Part shown: one piece after another, positions 1 to 7,809 of the stretch
How the letters are laid out: every line of letters begins with the position of its first letter
Position numbering within the stretch: the first letter of the stretch is position 1
Assembly: GCA_040905885.1 (NCBI GenBank)
Contig: JBBDQR010000065.1
Span: 1 to 40,698 of the forward strand
Source: JACVRU01 sp040905885
Lineage (GTDB): Bacteria; Actinomycetota; Thermoleophilia; Gaiellales; Gaiellaceae
Length of the DNA: 40,698 bases
Direction of reading: 5' to 3'
The notes under the pieces: model-generated
What the model saw: only the letters and a program-made list of their open reading frames with translations
Told to the model about the DNA's origin: nothing
The model's database searches: none
Program-made: the position numbers and the translations under genes

Positions 1-782
1 CCGGGCGGCGAGCCGTCGGCGACGAGCAGCGCTCCGATCGGCAGCCCGTTGGCCAGGCCCTTGGCGAGCGCGACCGTGTCGGGGCGGACGCCGAGCTGCT
101 CCCAGCAGAAGAAGGTCCCCGTGCGGCCGACGCCGGTCTGCACCTCGTCCAGCACGAGCAGCGCGCCGGCCTCGTCGGCGAGCGCGCGGGCTGCGGCGAC
201 GAACTCGCGGGCGAGCGGCCGGACGCCCCCTTCACCGAGCACCGGCTCGAGCAGGATGCAGCCGACCTCGTCGTCGACGGCGCCGAGCAGCGAAGCGGCG
301 TCGTCTGGCTCGGCGAAGCGGACGCCGGGGAGGAGCGGCTCGAAGGGCCCCTGCTTGGCCGGCTGGCCGGTGGCCGATAGCGCCCCCAGCGTCCGGCCGT
401 GGAAGGAGCCGTGGAGCGCGACGATGCCGGGCTTGCCGGTCGCCCTGCGCGCGTGCTTGAGCGCCGCCTCGACGGCCTCGGCGCCGGAGTTGCAGAAGAA
501 TGCGTGCGCGCCGCCGAAGCGCTCCGAGAGTCGAGCGGCGAGCTCCTCCGCCGGCCGGGTGGAGTAGAGGTTCGACGTGTGCCAGAGGCGGTCGAGCTGC
601 GCGTGGGCGGCGGCGAGCGGCGCCGGGTGGAGGTGGCCGAGACCGACGACGGCGATACCGGCGACGAGGTCGAGGTAGCGGCGGCCGCCGTCGTCGACGA
701 GCCAGCAGCCGTCGCCGGCGACGAAGGTCACGTCCTGCCGCGCGTAGACGGGCAGGAGCGGGGAGGCGGCGAGCGTGCTCAT
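1..782 (-). CDS. argD: Acetylornithine aminotransferase (partial, C-terminus off the left edge)
   Basis: PLP enzyme that transaminates N-acetylglutamate semialdehyde to N-acetylornithine, the fourth step of arginine synthesis; cytoplasmic. The visible 260 residues show class-III aminotransferase hallmarks in order: the SGAEAVEAALK segment, the SFHGRT motif, the PLP-contacting LVLDEVQTGVGRTG stretch, and ALAKGLANGLPIG with the Lys expected to form the Schiff base with PLP. The ATG at 782 overlaps the argB stop as ATGA, so it is translationally coupled as the last visible gene of argCJBD. The reading frame is open to position 1, so only the C-terminal third is missing. An ornithine or GABA aminotransferase would look similar, but the operon context makes ArgD the firm call. 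Confidence 0.95.
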   Translation of the reverse strand, partial: MSTLAASPLLPVYARQDVTFVAGDGCWLVDDGGRRYLDLVAGIAVVGLGHLHPAPLAAAHAQLDRLWHTSNLYSTRPAEELAARLSERFGGAHAFFCNSGAEAVEAALKHARRATGKPGIVALHGSFHGRTLGALSATGQPAKQGPFEPLLPGVRFAEPDDAASLLGAVDDEVGCILLEPVLGEGGVRPLAREFVAAARALADEAGALLVLDEVQTGVGRTGTFFCWEQLGVRPDTVALAKGLANGLPIGALLVADGSPP

Positions 783-1423
783 GCGTGGACCGCCGTCTCG
801 CCGATCGAGGCGGCGACGCCGAGCCGCGCCGCGGTGACGGCCGCGGTCAGCTTGGGGAGGATGCCGCCCTCGAGCTCGCCACTCGCGAGCAGGTCTTCGG
901 CCTCGTCGGCGGGAATCGCCTGGACGACCGCGCCGTCGCGGAGGAGCCCGGGCACATCGGTGAGGAAGACGATCCGCTCCGCGCCGAGCCCGGCCGCGAG
1001 CGCCGCCGCCATCTCGTCCGCGTTGACGTTGAGGGGCCCCGCGGCCAGCGGCGCGACGACGGGGACGAGGCCCGCGGCGAGCGCCGCCTCGACGGCCGCC
1101 GGCCTGCATGGGACGGGCGCTCCGACGAGTCCGAGCCCCGGGATCCGCCGGGCTTGCAGGCCGATCTCGTCGCCCATCAGCCCGACCGCGCGCGGGCCGA
1201 TCGCCGCGGAGAGGCTCCGGTTGACGGCGGCGAGTGCGTCGCGAACGATCTCGAGCGCCGCGGCGCTGGTCACGCGGCGACCTCCCACGAACTCGACCGG
1301 CAGGCCGCGCCGCTCCATCTCGGCCGTGATCTGCGGGCCGGCGCCGTGGACGACGCACACCTCCCCGTCGAGCGCGGGGATCGTCCCGGCGGCGACCGCT
1401 CCTCCGACCTTGACGACGATCAC
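779..1423 (-). CDS. argB: Acetylglutamate kinase, compact form
   Basis: Phosphorylates N-acetylglutamate in arginine synthesis. The amino-acid-kinase fold is recognisable: N-terminal VVKVGG, a VHGAGPQI glycine loop (HGGGP in most relatives), a LNVNAD nucleotide/substrate motif near two thirds of the length, and FLTDVPGLL. The GTG at 1423 overlaps the argJ stop (GTGA). At 214 residues it is much shorter than typical ArgB proteins (about 250-300). About 20 residues between the first strand and the glycine loop are missing, as is the N-terminal helix that arginine-sensitive hexameric enzymes use for feedback inhibition (family knowledge). I infer a minimal and possibly arginine-insensitive kinase. 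Confidence 0.93.
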   Translation of the reverse strand: MIVVKVGGAVAAGTIPALDGEVCVVHGAGPQITAEMERRGLPVEFVGGRRVTSAAALEIVRDALAAVNRSLSAAIGPRAVGLMGDEIGLQARRIPGLGLVGAPVPCRPAAVEAALAAGLVPVVAPLAAGPLNVNADEMAAALAAGLGAERIVFLTDVPGLLRDGAVVQAIPADEAEDLLASGELEGGILPKLTAAVTAARLGVAASIGETAVHA

Positions 1424-2574
1424 GAGCGGTACTCCGCGTTGATCCGGACGTACTCGTAGGAGAGGTCGCTTGTCAGGTAGGCGGCCTGGCCGTCCCCGAG
1501 CGCCAGCTCGAGGTCGATCGTGCAGACGGCGCCGTCGAGCTCCGGCTCGGCCCCGCTCGGCGCGCCCGCCTCGATCACGGCGACGCCGTTGAGCGTCAGC
1601 GTGAGGGCGGCGGGGTCGAGCTGGGCGTAGCCGCCGTTGAACGGGGCCGAGCCGGCGGCGGCAAGAATCCGGCCCCAGTTCGCGTCGCGTCCGAAGAGGG
1701 CGGTCTTGACGAGCGCGGAAGTCGCGATTCGGCGCGCGATCGCCTTCGCCTCGGGCTCCGAGGCGGCGCCCCCGATCCGGATCTCGGCGAGCACGGTCGC
1801 GCCTTCGCCGTCGACGACGATCTGGGCCGCGAGGTCGCGGCAGACCGCGCCGAGGGCGTCGGCGAAGGCCGCGTCGTCGCGGGCCGCGCCCGAGGCCCCG
1901 TTGGCGAGGAGGACGACGGTGTCGTTGGTCGAGCACTCGCCGTCGACCGAGATCGAGTTGAAGCTCTCCTCCACCGCGGGGCGCAAGAAGTCGATCGCCT
2001 CGCCCGGCTCGAGCGGGTAGTCGGTGGTGACGACCGCGATCATCGTGGCGAGGTTCGGGTGGATCATCCCCGAGCCCTTCGCCATCCCGCCGACGGCGAA
2101 GCCGGGCCCCTCGACGGCCGCCTGCTTCGCGTGCGTGTCCGTGGTGAGGATCGCCTCGGCGGCCGCCGCCCCGCCCTCGGGGGACAGGGCGGCTGCGGCG
2201 GCGCCGAGTCCGGGGAGGACCTTGTCGAGGGGCAGCCGGGCGCCGATGACGCCGGTGGAGAGGACGAGCACCTGCTCGGCGTCGAGGTCGAGCAGGCGCG
2301 CCGCCTCTGCGGCGGTCGCGCGCGCGTCGAGCTCGCCGCGGACGCCCGTAGCGGCGTTGGCGACGCCCGAGTTGGTCACGACGGCCTGCGGCTCGGCGAG
2401 CTCGAGGTGCTCGCGCGAGACGAGCACCGGCGCCGCCTGCACGCGGTTGGCGGTGAACATCGCTGCGCCGGTCGCCGGCACCAGCGAGCGCACGATCGCC
2501 AGGTCGGGTCTGCTCTTGCGGATCCCGCAGGCGATCCCGCTCGCTGCGAACCCCCGGGCGGCGGTGACGCTCAT
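1420..2574 (-). CDS. argJ: Glutamate N-acetyltransferase / N-acetylglutamate synthase
   Basis: Bifunctional ArgJ transfers the acetyl group from N-acetylornithine back to glutamate, recycling acetyl groups in the arginine pathway. The precursor cleaves itself into alpha and beta chains at an Ala-Thr bond. Here the motif KGSGMIHPNLATM places the cleavage between Ala176 and Thr177, with Thr177 as nucleophile. With the ATG at 2574 the protein is 384 residues, close to the family norm. A longer frame starts at 2628, but those extra codons read through a palindromic repeat that lies between argC and argJ, so I prefer 2574. Having ArgJ explains why no separate argE is needed here. Overlap with argB is GTGA. 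Confidence 0.95.
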   Translation of the reverse strand: MSVTAARGFAASGIACGIRKSRPDLAIVRSLVPATGAAMFTANRVQAAPVLVSREHLELAEPQAVVTNSGVANAATGVRGELDARATAAEAARLLDLDAEQVLVLSTGVIGARLPLDKVLPGLGAAAAALSPEGGAAAAEAILTTDTHAKQAAVEGPGFAVGGMAKGSGMIHPNLATMIAVVTTDYPLEPGEAIDFLRPAVEESFNSISVDGECSTNDTVVLLANGASGAARDDAAFADALGAVCRDLAAQIVVDGEGATVLAEIRIGGAASEPEAKAIARRIATSALVKTALFGRDANWGRILAAAGSAPFNGGYAQLDPAALTLTLNGVAVIEAGAPSGAEPELDGAVCTIDLELALGDGQAAYLTSDLSYEYVRINAEYRS

Positions 2575-2617
2575 ACCGGGGCCCCCGGAAAGTGCGCAGC
2601 ACTTTGCGGGGTGGTCA
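2575..2617 (-). repeat. Palindromic intergenic element, copy 1 (argC/argJ)
   Basis: Reading on the minus strand, the argC stop TGA is followed by CCACCCCGCAAAGTGC, a TGC loop, and GCACTTTCCGGGG, then GCCCCGG just before the argJ start. The arms pair over 12 of 13 positions (one C/C mismatch). The same design recurs at 24365-24410 and 26505-26541, each time starting at the stop codon of the upstream gene and in the orientation of transcription. There is no U-tract, so it does not look like a classical intrinsic terminator. Confidence 0.75.
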
Positions 2618-3583
2618 TACGAGGACACCTGCGAGCCGCAGGCCAGCGGTCTCGTCGAGGCCGAGGGCGAGGTTCGCGTTCTGGACGGCCTGGCCTGCCG
2701 CTCCCTTGCCGAGGTTGTCGAGCGCGCAGACGACGATCGTGGTGCCGGTCGACGCGTCCTCGAACAGCCCCAGCTCGGCGGCGTCCGTCCCCTGGACGCG
2801 CGAGAGCTCGGGCACGACGCCCACCGGCAGGATGCGCACGACCGGGCTGCCGGCGTACGCCTCTTCGAGCAGCTCCCGCAGCGCCTCGCCGCGGACGTAG
2901 CAGGTGGCGAGCAGCCCGCGGCGCACGGGCAGCAGGTGGGGCACGAAGGCGACCGGGAAGCCGAGCGCCTGGGCGATCTCGGGGGCGTGCTGGTGCGTTC
3001 CCACCCGGTACGGGGAGATGTTGTCGAGCACGAAGCCCGCGTGCGAGGAGGGCTTGAGCTCGCGGCCGGCGCCGGAGACGCCGGACTTCGCGTCGACGAC
3101 GATTCCCTCGTGGTCGATCGCGCCGGTCAGCGGACCGAGCGCGAGCAGCGCCGCGGTCGCGTAGCAGCCGGGGTTCGCGATCAGCGGGCCCGCGGGCGGG
3201 TAGAGCTCGGGCAGCGCGTAGCTCCAGCCGTCGAGGCGGCCCGGGTGCTCGAAGCCGTACCACTCGGGATAGAGCGCGGCGTCGCGGAGGCGGTGGGCGC
3301 CGGAGAGGTCGACGACGATCGTGTCCGGGGGCGGCTCCAGTGCAGCCGCCTGCTCGTGGCCGAGGCAGCAGAAGACGACTTCCGCGCCGGCGACCAGAGC
3401 CTCGGCGTTGGAGACGAACGGCGGCAGCGAGCCGTTGAGCCGCACGTCGAGCGCGCTCGCCGGCTCGCCCGCGAGCGAGTCCGACCCGAGCGCGACGAGC
3501 TCGAGCCCGGGATGGGCGAGGAGCCGGTCGAGGGTCTCCTGACCGGCATAGCCGTTCGTGCCGAGGATTGCCGCGGTTGCCAT
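2615..3583 (-). CDS. argC: N-acetyl-gamma-glutamyl-phosphate reductase
   Basis: NADPH-dependent reductase of the third arginine step. The N-terminal Rossmann motif is ILGTNGYAGQE (residues 6-16). The catalytic cysteine is Cys140 in ANPGCYATA, and the C-terminal substrate region has the usual ISPYRVGTHQH pattern. The ATG at 3583 gives 322 residues and the expected start. An in-frame ATG at 3595 would add MCKL but overlaps the predicted -10 box, so I reject it. First gene of argCJBD, transcribed away from carA. The leader would be only a few nucleotides, so the message is nearly leaderless. No Shine-Dalgarno sequence is visible. Confidence 0.95.
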   Translation of the reverse strand: MATAAILGTNGYAGQETLDRLLAHPGLELVALGSDSLAGEPASALDVRLNGSLPPFVSNAEALVAGAEVVFCCLGHEQAAALEPPPDTIVVDLSGAHRLRDAALYPEWYGFEHPGRLDGWSYALPELYPPAGPLIANPGCYATAALLALGPLTGAIDHEGIVVDAKSGVSGAGRELKPSSHAGFVLDNISPYRVGTHQHAPEIAQALGFPVAFVPHLLPVRRGLLATCYVRGEALRELLEEAYAGSPVVRILPVGVVPELSRVQGTDAAELGLFEDASTGTTIVVCALDNLGKGAAGQAVQNANLALGLDETAGLRLAGVLV

Positions 3584-3626
3584 TAGCTTGCACATTATGC
3601 AGATTCTCGCCTATCATGCAACCGTG
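3583..3626. promoter_or_regulatory. Interlocked divergent argC/carA promoters with ARG-box-like sites
   Basis: For carA: TTGCAC at 3588-3593, 18-nt spacer, TATCAT at 3612-3617, then 6 nt to the GTG at 3624. For argC (minus): TTGCAT at 3621-3616, 16-nt spacer, CATAAT at 3599-3594, then ATG at 3583. Each -35 overlaps or abuts the other strand's -10. The sequence TTGCACATTATGCA (3588-3601) and the half site TATCATGCAA (3612-3621) resemble actinobacterial ArgR boxes built on TGCAT half sites, as I recall them. ArgR bound here would cover both promoters. The promoter geometry is seen in the sequence; ArgR binding is inference. Confidence 0.7.
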
Positions 3627-4664
3627 CGCGCGGGCTACGTGGTGCTCGAGGACGGCACGGTCTTCCCGGGCCGGGCCGTCGGCGCGCCCGGCGTCGCGGC
3701 GGGAGAGGCTTGCTTCACGACCGCGATGGCGGGCTACCAGGAGGCGGTCACCGACCCGAGCTACGCGGCGCAGGTGCTCTGCTTCAGCTATCCGCTCGTC
3801 GGCAACTACGGCGTCGCTTCGGGGCGGATGGAGTCGGGGCGCGTCTGGTGCGAGGGCGTCGTCATGCGGCGCTCGCGGCCGGTTTGGTCGGAGTGGCTGC
3901 GGGGCGAGGGCGTCGTCGCGCTCGAGGAGGTGGACACGCGCGCCCTTGTCCGCCGGATCCGCGACGGCGGCGTGCTCCGCTGCGCTCTCGGCGAGGGCGA
4001 GCCGGACGAGCTGCTGGCGCGCGCGCTCGCCGAGCCGCCGATCGACGGCCGCCCGCTGAGGCGTGACGTCGGCACGAGGCAGGCCCACAGGCTCGGCTCC
4101 GGCCCGCGCGTGACCCTGCTCGACCTGGGGACGAAGCGGTCGATCCCGCGGCGGCTGGCGGCGGCCGGCCTGGAGGTGGTCGTCGTCCCGGGCTCCTGGG
4201 GGGCCGAGGAGGTCCTCGAGACCGAGCCCCGTGCCGTGCTCGTCTCCAACGGGCCCGGCGACCCCTCCGTCCTGACCGGCCAGGTCGAGACGATCCGCGG
4301 CCTGCTCGGCCGCGTCCCTGTGTTCGGGATCTGCCTCGGTCACCAGCTCCTGGGCCTCGCCCTCGGGCACAGGACGTTCAAGCTCCCGTTCGGCCACCGG
4401 GGCGCGAACCACCCGGTGCGCGACCTCCGCTCCGGCCGCGTCCTCGTCACCGTCCAGAACCACGGCTTCGCGGTCGAGGCGACCGACTCGGAGCTGGTGA
4501 CGCACGTGTCGCTGAACGACGGCACCGTCGAGGGCCTCGCCGGCGACGAGTTCGCGACCGTCCAGTTCCACCCAGAGGCGGCGCCCGGGCCGCTCGACGC
4601 ATTGCCCTTCTTCGACCAGATCGCGGCGACGTGCCGAAGCGAGCGGATCTTCGCTCTGTCCTGA
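3624..4664 (+). CDS. carA: Carbamoyl-phosphate synthase small (glutaminase) subunit
   Basis: Supplies ammonia from glutamine to CarB for carbamoyl phosphate, which feeds arginine and pyrimidine synthesis. The N-terminal CPSase_sm domain starts at GYVVLEDGTVFPG. The C-terminal class-I glutaminase has nucleophile Cys237 in GICLGHQ and His316/Glu318 in FHPEA. The GTG at 3624 lies 6 nt behind a TATCAT -10, suggesting a leaderless message. An in-frame ATG at 3597 would lie upstream of the predicted transcript start. At 346 residues it is slightly short but has all motifs. carB begins inside its last codons (34-nt overlap). Confidence 0.95.
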   Translation: MRAGYVVLEDGTVFPGRAVGAPGVAAGEACFTTAMAGYQEAVTDPSYAAQVLCFSYPLVGNYGVASGRMESGRVWCEGVVMRRSRPVWSEWLRGEGVVALEEVDTRALVRRIRDGGVLRCALGEGEPDELLARALAEPPIDGRPLRRDVGTRQAHRLGSGPRVTLLDLGTKRSIPRRLAAAGLEVVVVPGSWGAEEVLETEPRAVLVSNGPGDPSVLTGQVETIRGLLGRVPVFGICLGHQLLGLALGHRTFKLPFGHRGANHPVRDLRSGRVLVTVQNHGFAVEATDSELVTHVSLNDGTVEGLAGDEFATVQFHPEAAPGPLDALPFFDQIAATCRSERIFALS

Positions 4665-7363
4665 TCGTCGGCTCCGGGCCGATCCGGATCGGGCAGGCCT
4701 GCGAGTTCGACTACTCCGGCGCCCAGGCCTGCCGGGTGTTGCGGCGCGAGGGCTACCGGGTCGTGCTCGTCAACTCGAACCCGGCGACGATCATGACCGA
4801 CCCGGAGTGGGCGGACGCCACCTACCTCGAGCCGCTCGACGCAGAGACCGTGGCGGCGGTGATCGCCCGGGAGCGGCCGGACGCGCTGCTGCCGACGCTC
4901 GGCGGCCAGACGGCGCTGAATCTGGCGGTCGAGCTGACGGAGGGGGGCGTGCTGGCCGAGTACGGCGTCGAGCTGATCGGCGCCGGCGTCGAGGCGATCC
5001 GCCGGGCCGAGGACCGCGAGGCGTTCCGCGCGGCGGCTGTCGCGGCCGGTCTCGACGTGCCCGAGAGCCGCGTCGTCTCCTCGGTCGAGGAGGCGGCGGA
5101 CTTCGGCGTCCCGGCGATCGTGCGGCCGGCGTTCACGCTCGGCGGCACGGGCGGGGGGATCGCGCGGACGGACGGCGAGCTGGGGGCGGCGGTCGCCCGC
5201 GGGCTGGCGGCGAGCCCCGTCGGCCAGGTGCTCGTCGAGCGGTCGTTGGCCGGCTGGCAGGAGCACGAGCTCGAGGTGATGTGCGACGCGGCGGGGAACT
5301 GCGTCGTCGTCTGCTCGATCGAGAACCTCGACCCGATGGGCGTCCACACCGGCGACTCGTGGACGGTCGCTCCCCAGCAGACGCTCCCGGACACGGACTT
5401 CCAGCGGCTGCGCGAGGCCGCGTTCGCCTGCGCGCGGGCGGTCGGCGTGGCGACCGGAGGCGCGAACGTCCAATTCGCGTACGAGCCGGCGAGCGGGCGG
5501 CTGATGGTGATCGAGATGAACCCGCGCGTGTCCCGCTCGTCCGCGCTCGCCTCGAAGGCGACCGGCTTCCCGATCGCCAAGCTCGCCGCGCTGCTCGCCG
5601 TCGGCTACACGCTGGACGAGCTCCCGAACGACATCACGGGCAAGACGACCGCCGCCTTCGAGCCGGCGCTCGACTACGTCGCCGTGAAGGCGCCGCGCTT
5701 CGACTTCGAGAAGTTCCCTGCGGCCGAGCGGCGGCTCGGCTCCGAGATGCGCGCGGTCGGGGAGGCGCTCGGGCTCGGGCGGACCTTCGCGGAGGCGTTC
5801 CTGAAGGCGCTCGACGGGCGGGAGGCTCCTCGGGGCGAGCTCGATCTGGCCCTGCGCGGCGAGCCGGTGCCGGAGCGCTGGGACCTGCTGCTCGAGGCGG
5901 CGCGGCGAGGGCTCGACCTGCCCGGGATCCATCCCTACTTCGCGGAGGAGCTGCGGGCGATCGCGGCGGCGGAGCAGGCGCTGGCCGAGACGGGCGACCT
6001 GGCGGCCGCGAAGCGCTTCGGCCTCCCGGACTCGGCCGTCGCGCGGGTGCTCGGAGTCGGCGAGGAGGAGGTGCGGCGGCGGCGGCCGCTCCCGGGCCGG
6101 CTGGCGGTCGACTCGTGCGCGGCCGAGTTCGAGGCCCGGACCCCCTACTACTACCTCAGTTACGAACAGAGTGATGGACCCACCACCCACCCCCTACATA
6201 CGCGGGGGAGGGCCACTGCCAGGGTCCTGGTCCTGGGAGCCGGCCCGAACCGGATCGGGCAGGGGATCGAGTTCGACTACTGCTGCTCCCGCGCGGCGCA
6301 GGCGTTCCGCGCGCTCGGCTACGAGGCGATCCTGCTCAACTCGAACCCGGAGACGGTCTCCACCGACTACGACACCTCCGACCGCCTCTACCTCGAGCCG
6401 CTCACGCTGGAGCGGGTGCTCGACGTCTGCGGGCTCGAGCAGCCCGAGGGAGTCGTGGTCTCGTTCGGCGGCCAGACGCCGCTCTCGCTGGCGCCCGGGC
6501 TCGCAGCCGCAGGCGTGCCGCTGCTCGGGGATCCTCTACCGGCGATCGAGCGGGCCGAGGACCGCGGCCGCTTCGGCGCCTTGCTGGCCGAGCTCGGGAT
6601 CCGCGCCCCGGACTGGGGGATCGCGGGCACGACTGAGGAGGCGCAGGCGATCGCGGCGGAGATCGGCTACCCGGTCCTGCTGCGCCCCCATCACGTGCTC
6701 GGCGGTCGCCGGATGCGGGTCGCACGCGCCCCCGACGAGCTCACGATCGACGAGCCGGTCCTCGTCGACCGCTTCCTGGCCGGCGCGACCGAGCTGGACG
6801 TGGACGTCCTCTGCGACGGCGAGGGCGCCTGGGTGGCGGGGATCCTCGAGCACGTGGAGCCGGCCGGCGTCCACTCCGGGGACTCGGCGTGCGTGATTCC
6901 GGCGCCGTCCGTATCCATGTCGCTCGAGGCCGAGATCCGGGACATCGCCGCCGCGCTCGCGCGCGGCCTCGGCGCGCGGGGGCAGCTCAACCTCCAGCTC
7001 GCCCTCCACGGCGGCGACCTCTACGTGCTCGAGGCCAACCCGCGCGCCTCGCGCACCGTCCCGTTCGTCGCGAAGGCGACGGGCCTGCCGCTCGTCGACC
7101 ACGCGTGCCGCCTGCTCCTCGGCGAGTCGCTGGTCGCGCTCGGCCTGCCCGAGCGGGCAGTCCCCACTCGCGCCTGGGCGAAGGAGGCGGTCTTCCCCGC
7201 CGACCGCTTCCCCGGCGCCGCCGACCGCGGCCCCGAGATGCGCTCGACGGGGGAGGTGATGGCGAGCGGGGCGACGCCCTCGCAGGCCTACGCGCGCGCG
7301 CTCCGCGCCGCGGGCCGGATGCGGCGCGGCGGCTCGGTCGGGCCGCCGCTCCAGGCCGTCTAG
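4631..7363 (+). CDS. carB: Carbamoyl-phosphate synthase large subunit lacking the allosteric domain
   Basis: Makes carbamoyl phosphate from bicarbonate, ammonia and two ATP. Both homologous ATP-grasp halves are present. The first starts at LIVGSGPIRIGQ with ENLDPMGVHTGDS and EMNPRVSRSSALASKATG. The second starts at VLGAGPNRIGQG with EHVEPAGVHSGDS and EANPRASRTVPFVAKATG. At 910 residues it is about 150-170 shorter than typical CarB (about 1070). It stops shortly after RSTGEVM, where the family normally continues into the MGS-like domain that binds UMP, IMP or ornithine. The linker between halves (near 6170-6215) carries an extra stretch encoded by a C-run/G-run hairpin. The GTG start lies inside carA. 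Regulation by these effectors is probably lost. Confidence 0.95.
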   Translation: MPKRADLRSVLIVGSGPIRIGQACEFDYSGAQACRVLRREGYRVVLVNSNPATIMTDPEWADATYLEPLDAETVAAVIARERPDALLPTLGGQTALNLAVELTEGGVLAEYGVELIGAGVEAIRRAEDREAFRAAAVAAGLDVPESRVVSSVEEAADFGVPAIVRPAFTLGGTGGGIARTDGELGAAVARGLAASPVGQVLVERSLAGWQEHELEVMCDAAGNCVVVCSIENLDPMGVHTGDSWTVAPQQTLPDTDFQRLREAAFACARAVGVATGGANVQFAYEPASGRLMVIEMNPRVSRSSALASKATGFPIAKLAALLAVGYTLDELPNDITGKTTAAFEPALDYVAVKAPRFDFEKFPAAERRLGSEMRAVGEALGLGRTFAEAFLKALDGREAPRGELDLALRGEPVPERWDLLLEAARRGLDLPGIHPYFAEELRAIAAAEQALAETGDLAAAKRFGLPDSAVARVLGVGEEEVRRRRPLPGRLAVDSCAAEFEARTPYYYLSYEQSDGPTTHPLHTRGRATARVLVLGAGPNRIGQGIEFDYCCSRAAQAFRALGYEAILLNSNPETVSTDYDTSDRLYLEPLTLERVLDVCGLEQPEGVVVSFGGQTPLSLAPGLAAAGVPLLGDPLPAIERAEDRGRFGALLAELGIRAPDWGIAGTTEEAQAIAAEIGYPVLLRPHHVLGGRRMRVARAPDELTIDEPVLVDRFLAGATELDVDVLCDGEGAWVAGILEHVEPAGVHSGDSACVIPAPSVSMSLEAEIRDIAAALARGLGARGQLNLQLALHGGDLYVLEANPRASRTVPFVAKATGLPLVDHACRLLLGESLVALGLPERAVPTRAWAKEAVFPADRFPGAADRGPEMRSTGEVMASGATPSQAYARALRAAGRMRRGGSVGPPLQAV
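6179..6208 (+). repeat. In-frame C-run/G-run hairpin inside carB
   Basis: CCCACCACCCACCCCC (6179-6194) followed by a short loop and a GGGGG run (6204-6208). It encodes an extra low-complexity piece (SDGPTTHPLHTRG) between the two CarB halves. The first 16 nt match, at 15 of 16 positions, the reverse complement of 36311-36326 next to the hairpin downstream of deoC. It may be a degenerate repeat tolerated in a linker, or simply a GC-rich linker. Low certainty. Confidence 0.35.
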
Positions 7364-7373
7364 GATCGCTCCC

Positions 7374-7799
7374 GTGGCCACCCGCTACGACGTCGACGCG
7401 CGCTCGACCGACGTCTTCGGCCGCGTGCTCTGCTCGACGCGCGACCACCACTTCGTCATCGACGGGCCCGCGCAGAACGGGTGCCCGGGCGAGGAGGTGA
7501 CGCCCGCCGAGGCGTTCCTCGCCGGCGTGGCCGCCTGCTCGGTGGAGCTGATCCAGGTCTTCGCCCGAGAGGAGGGATTGCCGCTGCGGGCCGTGCGCGC
7601 CGCGATCGAGGGCGAGCTCGACCGCGACAACCCAGTCCGGCCGGACGTGACGGTGTTCAACCGGGTGCGCCTGCAGGTGCAGCTGGAGGGCGTCGAGCGG
7701 GACGAGGCCGAGCGGCTCGTCGAGCGCTTCAAGGGCAGGTGACCGCTCTACGGCAGCGTCGCGGTCGCGACGCCTGACACGATCGTCGAGCTTCGGTAG
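7374..7799 (+). CDS. OsmC-family peroxiredoxin with in-frame UGA at the second catalytic Cys (candidate selenoprotein)
   Basis: OsmC/Ohr-type enzymes reduce organic hydroperoxides with two cysteines. The first is Cys55 in GVAACSVEL. At codon 123 the frame reads FKGR-UGA-PLYGSVAVATPDT and continues to a TAG at 7797, giving 141 residues, the usual family length. Terminating at UGA (7740-7742) would leave 122 residues without the second cysteine, whose family context is Cys-Pro. The UGA therefore sits exactly where Cys is expected. A hairpin with a GGTC loop lies 20 nt downstream (next entry). GTG start at 7374, 7 nt after TAGGAT (7361-7366), suggests leaderless translation. The alternative is a nonsense mutation or base-call error (TGC/TGT to TGA). 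Whether this genome has selA/selB/selC cannot be seen here. Confidence 0.72.
7756..7773 (+). other. SECIS-like hairpin after the osmC UGA
   Basis: Perfect 7-bp stem GCGTCGC/GCGACGC with a four-base GGTC loop. The loop starts 20 nt after the UGA. Bacterial SECIS elements are stem-loops just downstream of the UGA, and the E. coli fdhF element, as I recall it, also presents GGUC in the apical loop about 18 nt after its UGA. In this GC-rich genome short perfect hairpins are not rare, so this is supportive but not decisive. Confidence 0.5.
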
Positions 7800-7802
7800 A
7801 AT
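7774..7802 (+). promoter_or_regulatory. Promoter of the leuS leader
   Basis: CTGACA at 7774-7779, exactly 17 nt spacer, TAGAAT at 7797-7802. It matches the sigma-70-type consensus at 5 of 6 positions in each box. The leader-peptide GTG lies 7 nt after the -10, so the transcript would begin at or next to that codon. The -10 overlaps the TAG that would end the read-through osmC product. Confidence 0.75.
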
Positions 7803-7809
7803 CCGACCC

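Noticed and set aside
2575..2628. 18-codon N-terminal extension of ArgJ (MSSYDHPAKCC...)
   Set aside because: These codons are the palindromic repeat read as protein. ArgJ homology starts at the ATG at 2574.
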